The notes beneath the pieces were generated by a model. It searched no databases. It was given only the letters and a program-made list of their open reading frames with translations, and had not been told where the DNA came from. From NCBI GenBank assembly GCA_963800205.1, contig CAWCZQ010000002.1, forward strand, positions 1 to 9,652: DNA of 9,652 bases, read 5' to 3'. The stretch's first letter is position 1. Every line of letters begins with the position of its first letter. A program made the translations under genes and the position numbers. Shown piece by piece: positions 1 through 5,601 of this stretch. The stretch comes from UBA6224 sp963800205. GTDB lineage: Bacteria; Patescibacteriota; Saccharimonadia; Saccharimonadales; UBA4665.

Positions 1-24
1 CGTTACGCGCGAAGTCTGGACCTA

Positions 25-654
25 TTACATTAATTCTGATGCGGGTTTTGTGGCAATAACGTAGTAACTGTCATCTCCTTGATGTTGGGATGGGTAGTAT
101 AGCTCTTCAAGATTGCTAAATGCTTCTACGCTCGTGTCTACGACTTCAGAAATTTCTAAATGAGCATCTCTGAGCCAATCGACCACGTAGTGGCGTGGAG
201 ATAGCCATTCTGGCTCCCACGACATTTTTACCACAGCCTTGCCACCAATTATTAAAATTCTTCCTACCTCCGTTAGTATTTGACGTCGATGGTTTGGGTT
301 AATGGGTGATGTGAGAAGATTTGCCATATAGACTTCAGTTACGGTGGCGTCGGACAGTGGCAAACTACGAGCGTCCGCCCTGATAAATGAAATGTTTTCA
401 TCGGGCTTTTTTACTGCGAAATGAGCAGCCATTTTAGCCACCTGTTCACGTACTTGTTGACCATAATCTTTACCATCAACACGTGCATAATCACCTTCGG
501 CTTTATCTATGCCTAGGTATGCACGATTGCCGTCAAAACGACGATGATTGCTAGTTGCAGCAGGCGCCAATCCGTGGCCTAGTTCTACGTATAACTCAGT
601 AGTCTGCGAAAAACCGTTTTCAATTACAGGATCAGTAGTAACTTCTAAGCTCAT
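25..654 (-). CDS. Class I SAM-dependent methyltransferase, substrate unknown
   Basis: A 209-residue protein with a Rossmann-type methyltransferase layout. A glycine-rich motif I appears as YVELGHG (residues 22-28). An acidic motif II follows in YLGID, with D50 as the likely ribose-binding residue. Next come a FIRADARSLPL segment, where RADA is the usual adenine-contact region, and a later EVGRILIIGGKAVVK strand typical of Methyltransf_11/25 folds. The substrate cannot be told. I chose the ATG at 654 over an in-frame TTG at 672 for two reasons: the TTG lies inside a stem-loop, and a TGG-TATTTT extended -10 sits exactly 6 bases before this ATG. The gene lies 107 bases downstream of the GDPD gene on the same strand and ends in TAA. 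No Shine-Dalgarno sequence is visible. The family call is fairly firm; the function is unassigned. Confidence 0.8.
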   Translation of the reverse strand: MSLEVTTDPVIENGFSQTTELYVELGHGLAPAATSNHRRFDGNRAYLGIDKAEGDYARVDGKDYGQQVREQVAKMAAHFAVKKPDENISFIRADARSLPLSDATVTEVYMANLLTSPINPNHRRQILTEVGRILIIGGKAVVKMSWEPEWLSPRHYVVDWLRDAHLEISEVVDTSVEAFSNLEELYYPSQHQGDDSYYVIATKPASELM

Positions 655-660
655 AATCAA

Positions 661-669
661 AAAATACCA
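661..669 (-). promoter_or_regulatory. Extended -10 promoter, leaderless start of the methyltransferase
   Basis: On the minus strand the bases read TGG-TATTTT, then six bases (TTGATT), then ATG. If this is the -10 box, +1 falls on the A of the ATG. It overlaps the T-tract side of the 662-683 hairpin, so the same bases could instead be a terminator tail. No -35 consensus is visible. Confidence 0.4.
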
Positions 670-683
670 CAATCGTGGTATTT
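662..683 (-). terminator. Hairpin with T-tract before the methyltransferase
   Basis: A perfect 9-bp stem (662-670 with 675-683) encloses a 4-base loop. On the minus strand it continues into further T residues, giving six T in a row. It fits a Rho-independent terminator for transcripts coming from the GDPD gene. It lies only 7 bases before the methyltransferase ATG, so termination and the next promoter appear to be packed together. A similar hairpin, also ending in GTATTTTTT, stands before the GDPD gene at 1556-1580. Confidence 0.55.
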
Positions 684-722
684 AATGTATTGCTTATGCT
701 TGGCGGGCCGTGGCTTTAGAGA

Positions 723-760
723 TTTGAAACTATTTCAGTTTTGCGTAGACTAGTTTCAAA
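723..760. other. Inverted repeat just after the GDPD stop codon
   Basis: TTTGAAACTA (723-732) and TAGTTTCAAA (751-760) are perfect 10-bp complements with an 18-base loop. The repeat lies one base past the GDPD stop on the minus strand. It has only a short TCTCT tail, so it may be a weak terminator or a 3'-end stabilising hairpin. Between it and the next hairpin, 701-709 reads TGGCGGGCC, matching the end of the tRNA-Asp gene. Nothing coding is seen in 655-761. Confidence 0.5.
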
Positions 761-761
761 A

Positions 762-1532
762 TTACACCTGATGGGCAAGTAACGTCTTAGCCCAGCCGAC
801 TTTAGCGTGATGGTGACTTTTCATCAGGGCCTCGCGGGGGTAATTTGTAGTGAATGCCCAGATATGTGGGTTAGCCCATGCCTTTTCCATCAATGCAGGC
901 GTGTTAATTGTCCAAAGCAGAACGGGCAGTTTACGCTTCCATGCCCAATTCAACGCCCCGAATCGAGCAATTCTATAATTTAGCGCCAACATCGTTGGGT
1001 CACATGCTGTTACCCGACGGGCAGGAAATATCTCGCTAAATCGCACCTGGGCCGCTTTGATAATGCTCATTCCGCGTATGTCTCTGCCAAGTGATAAGGC
1101 AACTTGTGCATCTGGACGTGCTCTGCGAATCTTACGCACGCTTTCATCTTCAAGAGTAGTTATTATGTAGCCGTGCCTACCCAGGATTAGTTCGCACATA
1201 TCTACGATTTCTATCTCTAGACGAGTATCTTTTATGTCAACATGTGCTATTGCGTGGTCCTTAACTGCGGTGAGCATATCCTCAAGCATACAAGCACCCT
1301 CAGCGTGCTGTAAGATATCAGTTGCCTTCAATTGCTCCACTTTACGAGGAGCGCCATTTACCACAATCTCTTCATCATGAAGAGTTACAAACTTATCATC
1401 TTTACTTATGCGTACATCAAATTCAATTAAGTCCACGCCCGAATCACGTACAGCATTCGTAGCGCCTAAGCTATTTGGTATGTAGCCATCTTCTGGGCCA
1501 CCCTTGTGTGCCGAAAGTAATATTCTTGCCAT
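762..1532 (-). CDS. Glycerophosphodiester phosphodiesterase family protein
   Basis: A 256-residue GDPD-fold TIM barrel. The family hydrolyses glycerophosphodiesters to glycerol-3-phosphate and an alcohol, which suits lipid scavenging in a host-dependent cell. Visible catalytic features are H9 in SAHKGG (HRG in most members), E37 and D39 in LIEFDV, H52 in VTLHDE, and K101 in HVDIKD. Also present are the LEDML helix (residues 83-87) and the C-terminal LLWTINTP / AFTTNYP pair typical of the last barrel strands. No signal peptide or membrane segment is seen, so it is probably cytosolic. The usual PENT after the first His is replaced by PNS. The ATG at 1532 is the first start and is preceded by a -10-like TAAAAT. 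It stands alone between stem-loops. Confidence 0.88.
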   Translation of the reverse strand: MARILLSAHKGGPEDGYIPNSLGATNAVRDSGVDLIEFDVRISKDDKFVTLHDEEIVVNGAPRKVEQLKATDILQHAEGACMLEDMLTAVKDHAIAHVDIKDTRLEIEIVDMCELILGRHGYIITTLEDESVRKIRRARPDAQVALSLGRDIRGMSIIKAAQVRFSEIFPARRVTACDPTMLALNYRIARFGALNWAWKRKLPVLLWTINTPALMEKAWANPHIWAFTTNYPREALMKSHHHAKVGWAKTLLAHQV

Positions 1533-1538
1533 ATATTT

Positions 1539-1586
1539 ATTTTAGAGCTATAAAAAAATACTACCATAAAGATAGTATTTAGTCAA
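1539..1586 (-). promoter_or_regulatory. Promoter region of the GDPD gene, two candidate -10 boxes
   Basis: Two overlapping readings exist on the minus strand. The first has TTGACT (1581-1586), a 17-base spacer and TAGTAT (1558-1563) preceded by TGG, giving a leader of about 20 bases. The second has TAAAAT (1539-1544) six bases before the ATG, giving a leaderless start. No Shine-Dalgarno sequence is visible. The first is the best -35/-10 match in the window. Confidence 0.5.
1556..1580 (-). terminator. Hairpin with T-tract, possibly the former tRNA-Asp terminator
   Basis: An 8-bp stem (AAATACTA at 1556-1563, TAGTATTT at 1573-1580) with a 9-base loop is followed on the minus strand by a run of T. 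It lies 11 bases downstream of a displaced copy of the tRNA-Asp 3' end. That is where the original tRNA terminator would be expected before the 181-bp segment arrived. It overlaps the GDPD promoter. Confidence 0.5.
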
Positions 1587-1591
1587 TAGTA

Positions 1592-1610
1592 TGGCGGGCC
1601 CGACCGGATT
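1592..1610 (-). repeat. Displaced 19-bp copy of the tRNA-Asp 3' end
   Basis: These 19 bases are identical to 1773-1791, the last 19 bases of the tRNA-Asp gene (T-stem 3' side, acceptor 3' strand, discriminator G and CCA). The match stops abruptly on both sides. The two copies are 181 bp apart in direct orientation, like the footprint left when an element integrates at a tRNA 3' end. Confidence 0.85.
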
Positions 1611-1772
1611 GCGCTTCGCTTGCACGGGCTTCATTTATCGGAGCAAGCTCCTGCACATTCAGTCCTGTAGACCTCGGCGATCTTCACTCACTTCGTTCGC
1701 TGATCGCCGGTCAAGTCCAGACGAAGTCTGTCAAAAAAAAAGACCCACCGGTAATGACTAAGTCTTTTTCTT
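1611..1772. mobile_element. Hairpin-rich segment between duplicated tRNA-Asp ends, possible tiny non-autonomous element
   Basis: The segment holds no ORF worth calling. It contains perfect small hairpins: GGAGC-AA-GCTCC (1640-1651), GGCGATC/GATCGCC (1676-1682 with 1702-1708) and CAGAC-GAA-GTCTG (1718-1730). The intrinsic terminator of the tRNA closes it. Both borders are the 19-bp tRNA-end repeat. The integrated-element reading is inference; a duplication by slippage or recombination is the alternative. Confidence 0.4.
1733..1769 (-). terminator. Rho-independent terminator of tRNA-Asp
   Basis: An 8-bp stem (AAAAAGAC 1737-1744, GTCTTTTT 1762-1769) continues on the minus strand into a T-tract at 1733-1741. 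It begins 4 bases after the CCA end of the tRNA. Confidence 0.75.
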
Positions 1773-1848
1773 TGGCGGGCCCGACCGGATTTGAACCGGC
1801 GATCTCCTCCGTGACAGGGAGGCGTGATAACCACTTCACTACGAGCCC
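1773..1848 (-). tRNA. tRNA-Asp (GTC)
   Basis: A 76-nt cloverleaf. The acceptor GGGCTCG pairs with CGGGCCC (one G-U), the discriminator is G as expected for Asp, and CCA is encoded. The anticodon arm is CCTCC-CTGTCAC-GGAGG with anticodon GTC. The T-arm is CCGG-TTCAAAT-CCGG. It is flanked by a good terminator and an upstream promoter. Its 3'-terminal 19 bases are duplicated at 1592-1610. Confidence 0.96.
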
Positions 1849-1887
1849 GTATTGATATGGACCGTACCTAAGTAAGTAACAGAGGTA

Positions 1888-1916
1888 ATCATAGCAAGCA
1901 ATGGCCCAAAAAGCAA
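1888..1916 (-). promoter_or_regulatory. Promoter of tRNA-Asp
   Basis: The minus strand shows TTGCTT (1911-1916), a 17-base spacer, then TGC-TATGAT (-10 at 1888-1893), an extended -10. It lies about 40 bases upstream of the tRNA 5' end. Confidence 0.55.
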
Positions 1917-1958
1917 ACTAGTTTACGTGAATAAATCTCGACGGTTTGTGCGCTTTTT

Positions 1959-2929
1959 TTAGCGGTGGACGTAGTCATTGATGTCTTTGTAGGTAAAAGC
2001 CATGTGGGCCGCTTGCCTCTTTGACCCCTCGATTTTGAGCACCTTAACTATTTCCAACTTGTAGCCCGTATTGATTACTGCGGAGTATTCGCCCGGTTTT
2101 AGCGAAAATATTGTTTGTATAACCACCGGCGAAAGATCATGATTTGCCCGCGTAATGTTAAAACCGTAGTTGCCTCAATTTTTCTTGGTAGACGGATCGT
2201 CCGATACTTTTTGGGCCAATTTCGCAAAATCTGCGCCATTTTGTAGTTGCCGATAGGCCTTATGTGCTCGCTGTGTCGTTGCCGTATCGAGCGCTGCGGC
2301 TACTTTTTGGTCAAGGAGTTCTAACCTTAGCTCATGCTGGAAGTCGTCAAGCGACCAACCCCAAAAATCGCGCAGGACTGATTGAAAAACAGTCTCGCTC
2401 GCTCCAAACCGGTTCTGGCTGCGATATTGACCTGTATTGTTTCCTTGGGAAAGACCCGAACATCATGTTTATCGGCGAGTTTTGCTACATATGCCCGGTT
2501 GATAGCCAGGTCAAGCGAACGCTGTTTAGAGGGCCAGCTGCCGCTGGCCAGAGTCTGACGAAAAATTGACATCTTGCTGGTTCTCGTAGTAATACATGTA
2601 GTGACGAAGTTCGAATAGATAACTCTCGTAGGACACCAACCGGCCATTTGCCAAGGCGACCGGAAACGGCACGACTCGCGTCACCCCGTAAATAAACGAT
2701 GATGTCGACTGAAACCTATACAGTGCCAGGGCGCTCCCTACAAAAAACAGCACCAGTGCCGTCACCACCACGCCGACCGATAATTTAATTACGCGGTTGC
2801 TCGAATGTCGCAGCGGATAAATAAATTTGCGGGCACGGCCAAGAATTCTTCCCGGTGCTCGGCAACGGAATCGTTGGTAATGCGTCGCACACTGCTATCA
2901 TCCTTCGCTTCTTGGAAGCGCGACGAAAT
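1959..2929 (-). pseudogene. Decayed parvulin/SurA-like peptidyl-prolyl isomerase
   Basis: Joining three frames rebuilds a membrane-anchored foldase of about 320 residues. A basic N-terminus (RITNDSVAEHREE, then ILGRARKFIYPLRHS) leads to a membrane helix (VVVTALVLFFVGSALAL). A SurA-N-like stretch follows (YESYLFELRHYMYYYENQ, then AYVAKLADKHDVRV, then FGASETVFQSVLRDFWGWS). The C-terminal part is parvulin-type (NGADFAKLAQKVSDD, then LSPVVIQTIFSLKPGEYS). FWGWS and this order are familiar from Saccharibacteria foldases (recognition from memory). Lesions: ATT where the start ATG is expected, a one-base frameshift near 2846, another near 2529, a small deletion with frameshift near 2418, and in-frame TGA at 2175-2177 where homologues have Gly. 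The genuine stop is TAA at 1959. It follows the PH-domain relic by about 42 bases, so the two were probably one transcript. Confidence 0.85.
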
Positions 2930-2971
2930 GGAATAGCAGTTTTTACCTTAGAAAGTTTGGTTTATGTGGTT

Positions 2972-3518
2972 TCATAATCTATTGAAGGCAGCCGCCATAA
3001 CCCCTAGATCGCGTAAAATGAGCTGTATTTTCTTGGCCGTCTTGGCGGGATGATGAACATCGTGAATAACGAGCTCACCAACATATGTCTGCACCCTTAT
3101 TGTACCAAATCCTAGCAGCGTTTCCTGCAGGCCGTCACTTCGTAATTAATCATCTGAATTTGGGTAAGGTAATGTCCACGACACTTCGGTAAACAAGCCT
3201 TTTTGCGTGATTTGGATAAACCGCTGATCGGTAACAATAAACACGCTAAAGTACCACCTAATCCAGAATGGCACCAGTACTAACATTCCCAAGACAATAC
3301 TGCCGACGAGACTCCCGAAAAATGCGGTATCGACGGCGGATTAAGGCTGGATGAATAAAAGAATCATCATGATTACCGGACCCACCAGCCATGCAGCCAT
3401 ACTGACAATAAACCCCTTGCGCATTACAATTGGGTGTTTGCGAAACACCAACTGGACTTCTTCGTCATCAAATTGATCTTCAAAATATTTTACTGTGGTT
3501 GGTGTGTCGACGGGCCAT
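2972..3518 (-). pseudogene. Decayed PH-domain (bPH2/DUF304-like) membrane protein
   Basis: Rebuilt from several frames, the protein starts MARRHTNHS at the ATG at 3518. It continues YFEDQFDDEEVQLVFRKHP and then a helix IVSMAAWLVGPVIMMILLF. A second helix (GSLVGSIVLGMLVLVPFWIRW) leads into a PH-like part (YFSVFIVTDQRFIQITQKG, then QIQMINYEV, then GLQETLLGFGTIRVQT). It ends ILRDLGVMAAAFNRL plus TGA at 2972. This is the layout of bacterial PH-domain proteins with two membrane helices. Lesions: a frameshift in the A run at 3488-3491, in-frame TAA at 3341-3343, and further frameshifts between about 3133 and 3181. A promoter-like box still stands before the ATG. Its role was probably at the envelope, but the exact function is unknown. 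Confidence 0.82.
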
Positions 3519-3524
3519 ACCCAA

Positions 3525-3533
3525 ATTGTAACA
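3525..3533 (-). promoter_or_regulatory. Extended -10 before the PH-domain relic
   Basis: The minus strand reads TGT-TACAAT, six bases (TTGGGT), then the ATG at 3518, so +1 would fall on the A of ATG. The spacing matches the xer and methyltransferase genes and supports 3518 as the ancestral start. Confidence 0.45.
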
Positions 3534-3544
3534 GATTACGCTAA

Positions 3545-3619
3545 TGGTACCCCCGGACGGATTCGAACCCCTATCTTCTCCTTAGGACGGAGTTGTTTTA
3601 TCCATTGAACTACAGGGGC
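3545..3619 (-). tRNA. tRNA-Arg (CCT), with an unusual T-stem
   Basis: A 75-nt cloverleaf. The acceptor GCCCCTG faces CGGGGGT with two G-U pairs, then discriminator A and encoded CCA. The D-arm starts GTTC. The anticodon loop GTCCTAA, closed by CTCC/GGAG, gives anticodon CCT. The T-loop is the standard TTCGAAT, but the T-stem AGGGG against CCGTC has two mismatches and one wobble; 27-43 is A-A. The 5' half is repeated twice more upstream, and the 3' half occurs once. The gene could be functional, a chimera of two tRNA halves, or a failing copy. No terminator is visible downstream before the PH-domain relic. Confidence 0.82.
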
Positions 3620-3628
3620 ATTACTCTG

Positions 3629-3637
3629 AGTGTAGCA
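3629..3637 (-). promoter_or_regulatory. Extended -10 of tRNA-Arg inside the repeat unit
   Basis: The minus strand reads TGC-TACACT, with +1 predicted about 3 bases before the tRNA 5' end. The matching box is TACAGT in unit 3 and is lost (ACCAGT) in unit 2, so only the copy serving the full tRNA keeps the best form. Confidence 0.4.
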
Positions 3638-3756
3638 TAAAATCTGTTCGAATCGGATTCGACCCACCTTCGGCGGGCCCGGAAGTTTACGAGCGCGAGG
3701 CCAGCTCGCTTCGGAACATTCCCTTGCGAACAGCCACCGGGCTGTTCTCACCCCAG

Positions 3757-3801
3757 CTTCTCCTTAGGACGGAGTTGTTTTATCCATTGAACGACAGGGG
3801 C
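3757..3801 (-). pseudogene. Truncated tRNA-Arg 5' half, middle copy
   Basis: It holds the acceptor 5' strand, D-arm and anticodon arm of tRNA-Arg(CCT), with one substitution just before the D-arm (TA to TC). It is followed by AGCTGGGGTGAG instead of a T-arm, so no tRNA can form. Its promoter box is also damaged. Confidence 0.85.
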
Positions 3802-3937
3802 ATTACTCTGACTGGTGCATAAAATCTGTTTGAATCGGATTCGACCCACCTTCGGCGGGCCCGGAAGTTCACGAGCGCGAGGCCAGCTCGCTTCGGAACA
3901 TTCCCTTGCGAACAGCCACCGGCTGTTCTCACCCCAG

Positions 3938-3982
3938 CTTCTCCTTAGGACGGAGTTGTTTTATCCATTGAACTACAGGGGC
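3938..3982 (-). pseudogene. Truncated tRNA-Arg 5' half, outer copy
   Basis: Identical to the 5' half of the full tRNA-Arg gene, but it runs into the same T-arm-lacking sequence as the middle copy. It could still be transcribed as a 5' tRNA half-like RNA. Confidence 0.85.
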
Positions 3983-4034
3983 ATTACTCTGACTGTAGCA
4001 TAAAATCTGTTCGAATCGGATTCGACCCACCTTC

Positions 4035-4078
4035 ACGGCTTACGCCGATAGGCCCCATATGAGGCTGAGGCTTGGGCA
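4035..4078. other. Short gap after ndk with a small hairpin
   Basis: It contains CGGC-TTAC-GCCG (4036-4047) without a T-tract, and an imperfect palindrome around CATATG. No clear terminator for ndk is visible, so ndk transcription may run into the tRNA-Arg array. Confidence 0.3.
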
Positions 4079-4561
4079 TCAAGAGAACCCTAGGCTATAC
4101 TTACGCTCGAACTCTTCGTAAATGTGAACGTACTCTGATTTGTCATAGTCAAACAGTTCTCTCTCGCCAAAGAAGCGCGAGACTTCTTCGTTGCCAGATT
4201 TCTGACTGTCAGAAGCATGAATGAGGTTACGCCCCGTACCGATAGAGAAATCGCCACGGATGGTCCCCGCTTCGGCGTTACGGGGGTTGGTTGCTCCCAC
4301 GAGGATGCGTACTGAATTAACGCACTCAAATCCCTCCCACGCCATAACGACAACCGGCGAACTTTTCATAAAATCCTCTAGCCCGCTATAAAAAGGTTTC
4401 TCGAGGTGCTCGGCATAATGAGCTTGCAGCTGCTTGCTGTCGAGGCGCATCATTTTAAGACCTATCAGTTTTAGCCCTTTGCGCTCGAGGCGGCTAATGA
4501 TTTCCCCAACAAGGCCTCTTTGGACAGCGTCAGGCTTGGCAATAATAAGCGTTCGTTCCAT
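4079..4561 (-). CDS. ndk: Nucleoside diphosphate kinase
   Basis: 160 residues, near the usual 135-160. The enzyme moves the terminal phosphate of ATP to NDPs through a phospho-histidine, balancing NTP pools in the cytosol. Visible signatures are TLIIAKPDAVQRGLVGEII at the N-terminus with K9, ATNPRNAEAGTIRGDFS (residues 90-106), and the active-site NLIHASDS with H115, followed by an FGERELFDY tail. The ATG at 4561 is preceded by AGGA at the proper distance (4569-4572), and a promoter lies just upstream. This is one of the few genes here with a normal leader. It is divergent from the recombinase gene and upstream of the tRNA-Arg array. Confidence 0.97.
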   Translation of the reverse strand: MERTLIIAKPDAVQRGLVGEIISRLERKGLKLIGLKMMRLDSKQLQAHYAEHLEKPFYSGLEDFMKSSPVVVMAWEGFECVNSVRILVGATNPRNAEAGTIRGDFSIGTGRNLIHASDSQKSGNEEVSRFFGERELFDYDKSEYVHIYEEFERKYSLGFS

Positions 4562-4586
4562 TTACTTTTCCTATTTACTTTCTTCC

Positions 4587-4595
4587 ATTATAACA
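4587..4595 (-). promoter_or_regulatory. Promoter of ndk
   Basis: The minus strand reads TGT-TATAAT, a perfect extended -10 at 4587-4592. It gives a leader of about 20 bases that contains the AGGA ribosome-binding site. No clear -35 is visible. Confidence 0.7.
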
Positions 4596-4636
4596 GAGAC
4601 AAATCGCAAAGACGAGCCGTCGAGAGTGTCGCACAA

Positions 4637-4645
4637 TGCTATACT
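4637..4645 (+). promoter_or_regulatory. Promoter of the recombinase gene, leaderless
   Basis: TGC-TATACT is followed by AAGCAT and then the ATG at 4652. With the -10 box at 4640-4645, +1 falls on the A of ATG. No Shine-Dalgarno sequence and no -35 consensus are present. Confidence 0.65.
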
Positions 4646-4651
4646 AAGCAT

Positions 4652-5566
4652 ATGCGATTTTCCAAAAGCAAAACTGATTTTCTTGAATACCTTGAGATTG
4701 AACAAAACCGATCTCAAAAAACAATTGCTAACTACGACCACTACCTCACCCGCCTACTCGACTTTGCTGGCGACATAGAAGTAGCGGACATTACCCCCGA
4801 AATGATTCGTAAATGGCGTCTATGGCTGAACCGACTCGGCACCAACACCAGCGACGAGCTCCAAAAGAGTACCCAAAATTATCACCTAATCGCCCTTCGA
4901 GCCTACTTAAAATATTGTGCTCGGCGAAACATACCTGCCCTCTCTGCAGACAAAGTTGAGCTTGCCCGCACCAAGCGCAAACAAGTTACGTGGCTGAACG
5001 AAGAAGAACTCAAGCGTATATTTGCCCAGCCCGACCTTTCAACACTAGTAGGATTACGCGATCGAGCCATTTTGGAGTTGCTATTCTCGAGTGGTCTGCG
5101 CGTCAGCGAACTCGTCGGACTCGACCGAGACCACATTAACCTCAAGCGACGCGAATTTACGGTTCGTGGAAAAGGCCAAAAGGATCGCCCAATATTTATC
5201 AGCCCGGAAGCTGCAAAATGGATCGATCACTACCTCCAAAAGCGTGAGGATACCGCCCGTCCGCTCTTTATTCGCTACAGTGGCACCCGCAAAGTCGATG
5301 TATCGGGCAACTTTCATCGGCTGACCGCACGCAGCATCCAGCGCCTCGTAGCCCGCTATGCTCTGCTTGCCGGCATCACCAAACACGTCAGCCCACACAC
5401 ACTACGACATAGCTTCGCCACCGACCTGTTAATGAACGGTGCGGATTTGCGATCTGTCCAGGCAATGCTCGGCCATAGTAATATCAGTACCACGCAGATC
5501 TATACTCATGTCACTGACCCGCATTTGCGGAAAATCCACGAGCAATTCCACCACAAAGTCGAGTAG
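4652..5566 (+). CDS. xer: Xer-type tyrosine recombinase
   Basis: 304 residues, the length of XerC/XerD/XerA. An N-terminal SAM-like core-binding domain (about 1-100, with SQKTIANYDHYLTRLLDF) is followed by the catalytic domain. All active residues are visible: R150 in SSGLRVSEL, K174 in RGKGQKDR, H249 and R252 in SPHTLRHSFAT, H275 in LGHSNISTT, and nucleophile Y284 in QIYTHV. Such enzymes resolve chromosome dimers at dif, and in CPR genomes often one Xer does the job alone. I chose the ATG at 4652 because a TGC-TATACT promoter ends 6 bases before it; the frame stays open to 4520, but that stretch overlaps the ndk start and promoter. It converges with the pilin operon. It could instead serve an integrated element, since two rearranged tRNA loci lie nearby. 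Confidence 0.93.
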   Translation: MRFSKSKTDFLEYLEIEQNRSQKTIANYDHYLTRLLDFAGDIEVADITPEMIRKWRLWLNRLGTNTSDELQKSTQNYHLIALRAYLKYCARRNIPALSADKVELARTKRKQVTWLNEEELKRIFAQPDLSTLVGLRDRAILELLFSSGLRVSELVGLDRDHINLKRREFTVRGKGQKDRPIFISPEAAKWIDHYLQKREDTARPLFIRYSGTRKVDVSGNFHRLTARSIQRLVARYALLAGITKHVSPHTLRHSFATDLLMNGADLRSVQAMLGHSNISTTQIYTHVTDPHLRKIHEQFHHKVE

Positions 5567-5601
5567 GGATTTTGTTACGAGATTAAGGGCAGATTGTATT
5601 G

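Larger units (their letters stand above)
3575..4034 (-). repeat. Tandem array of a 181-182 bp unit containing the tRNA-Arg 5' half
   Basis: There are three direct copies: 3575-3756 (182 bp), 3757-3937 (181 bp) and a partial one at 3938-4034. Units 1 and 2 differ by six substitutions and one base in a hairpin loop. Unit 3 differs from unit 1 by one base over its 97 bp. Read on the minus strand, each full unit has hairpin-rich DNA, a promoter-like box and then the tRNA-Arg 5' half to just past the anticodon stem. Hairpins include GAACAGCC/GGCTGTTC (3728-3747 and 3910-3928) and GCGAG/CTCGC. The 7-bp palindromic arms of TCGAATC-G-GATTCGA occur in each unit, with one base changed in unit 2. Confidence 0.95.

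Noticed and set aside
680..702. A dif-like site (GCATAA and ATTAAAT half sites on the minus strand)
   Set aside because: The half sites are not placed symmetrically around a 6-bp centre, and the match to known dif arms is partial.
1611..1772. A small regulatory RNA or riboswitch in the hairpin segment after tRNA-Asp
   Set aside because: The hairpins are short and separate, with no promoter of their own and no recognisable riboswitch core; the segment is better described by the flanking tRNA-end repeats.
2175..2177. TGA at a conserved Gly position in the foldase, as would occur if TGA coded for Gly (genetic code 25 of SR1/Gracilibacteria)
   Set aside because: TGA closes ndk and two pilin genes at natural ends, including ATGA overlaps, and the foldase also carries several frameshifts. 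A pseudogene mutation explains it better.
2264..2647. Open frames on both strands of about 100 codons in the middle of the window
   Set aside because: The plus-strand one is antisense to the foldase relic and has no family features. The minus-strand one is just the shifted middle part of that relic.
3815..4003. Open frames of 60-70 codons on both strands across the tRNA-Arg array
   Set aside because: They run through tRNA halves and hairpins and repeat with the array; no start signal or protein-like composition is seen.
3575..4034. The array considered as a CRISPR
   Set aside because: Whole ~181-bp units repeat with no short repeat/unique spacer alternation, and the units contain tRNA sequence.
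4434..4778. Other open frames overlapping ndk and xer, and an upstream start at 4520 for xer
   Set aside because: Shadow frames. The 44 extra codons would overlap the ndk start and both promoters, and the first residues of the XerC/D fold begin at the ATG at 4652.
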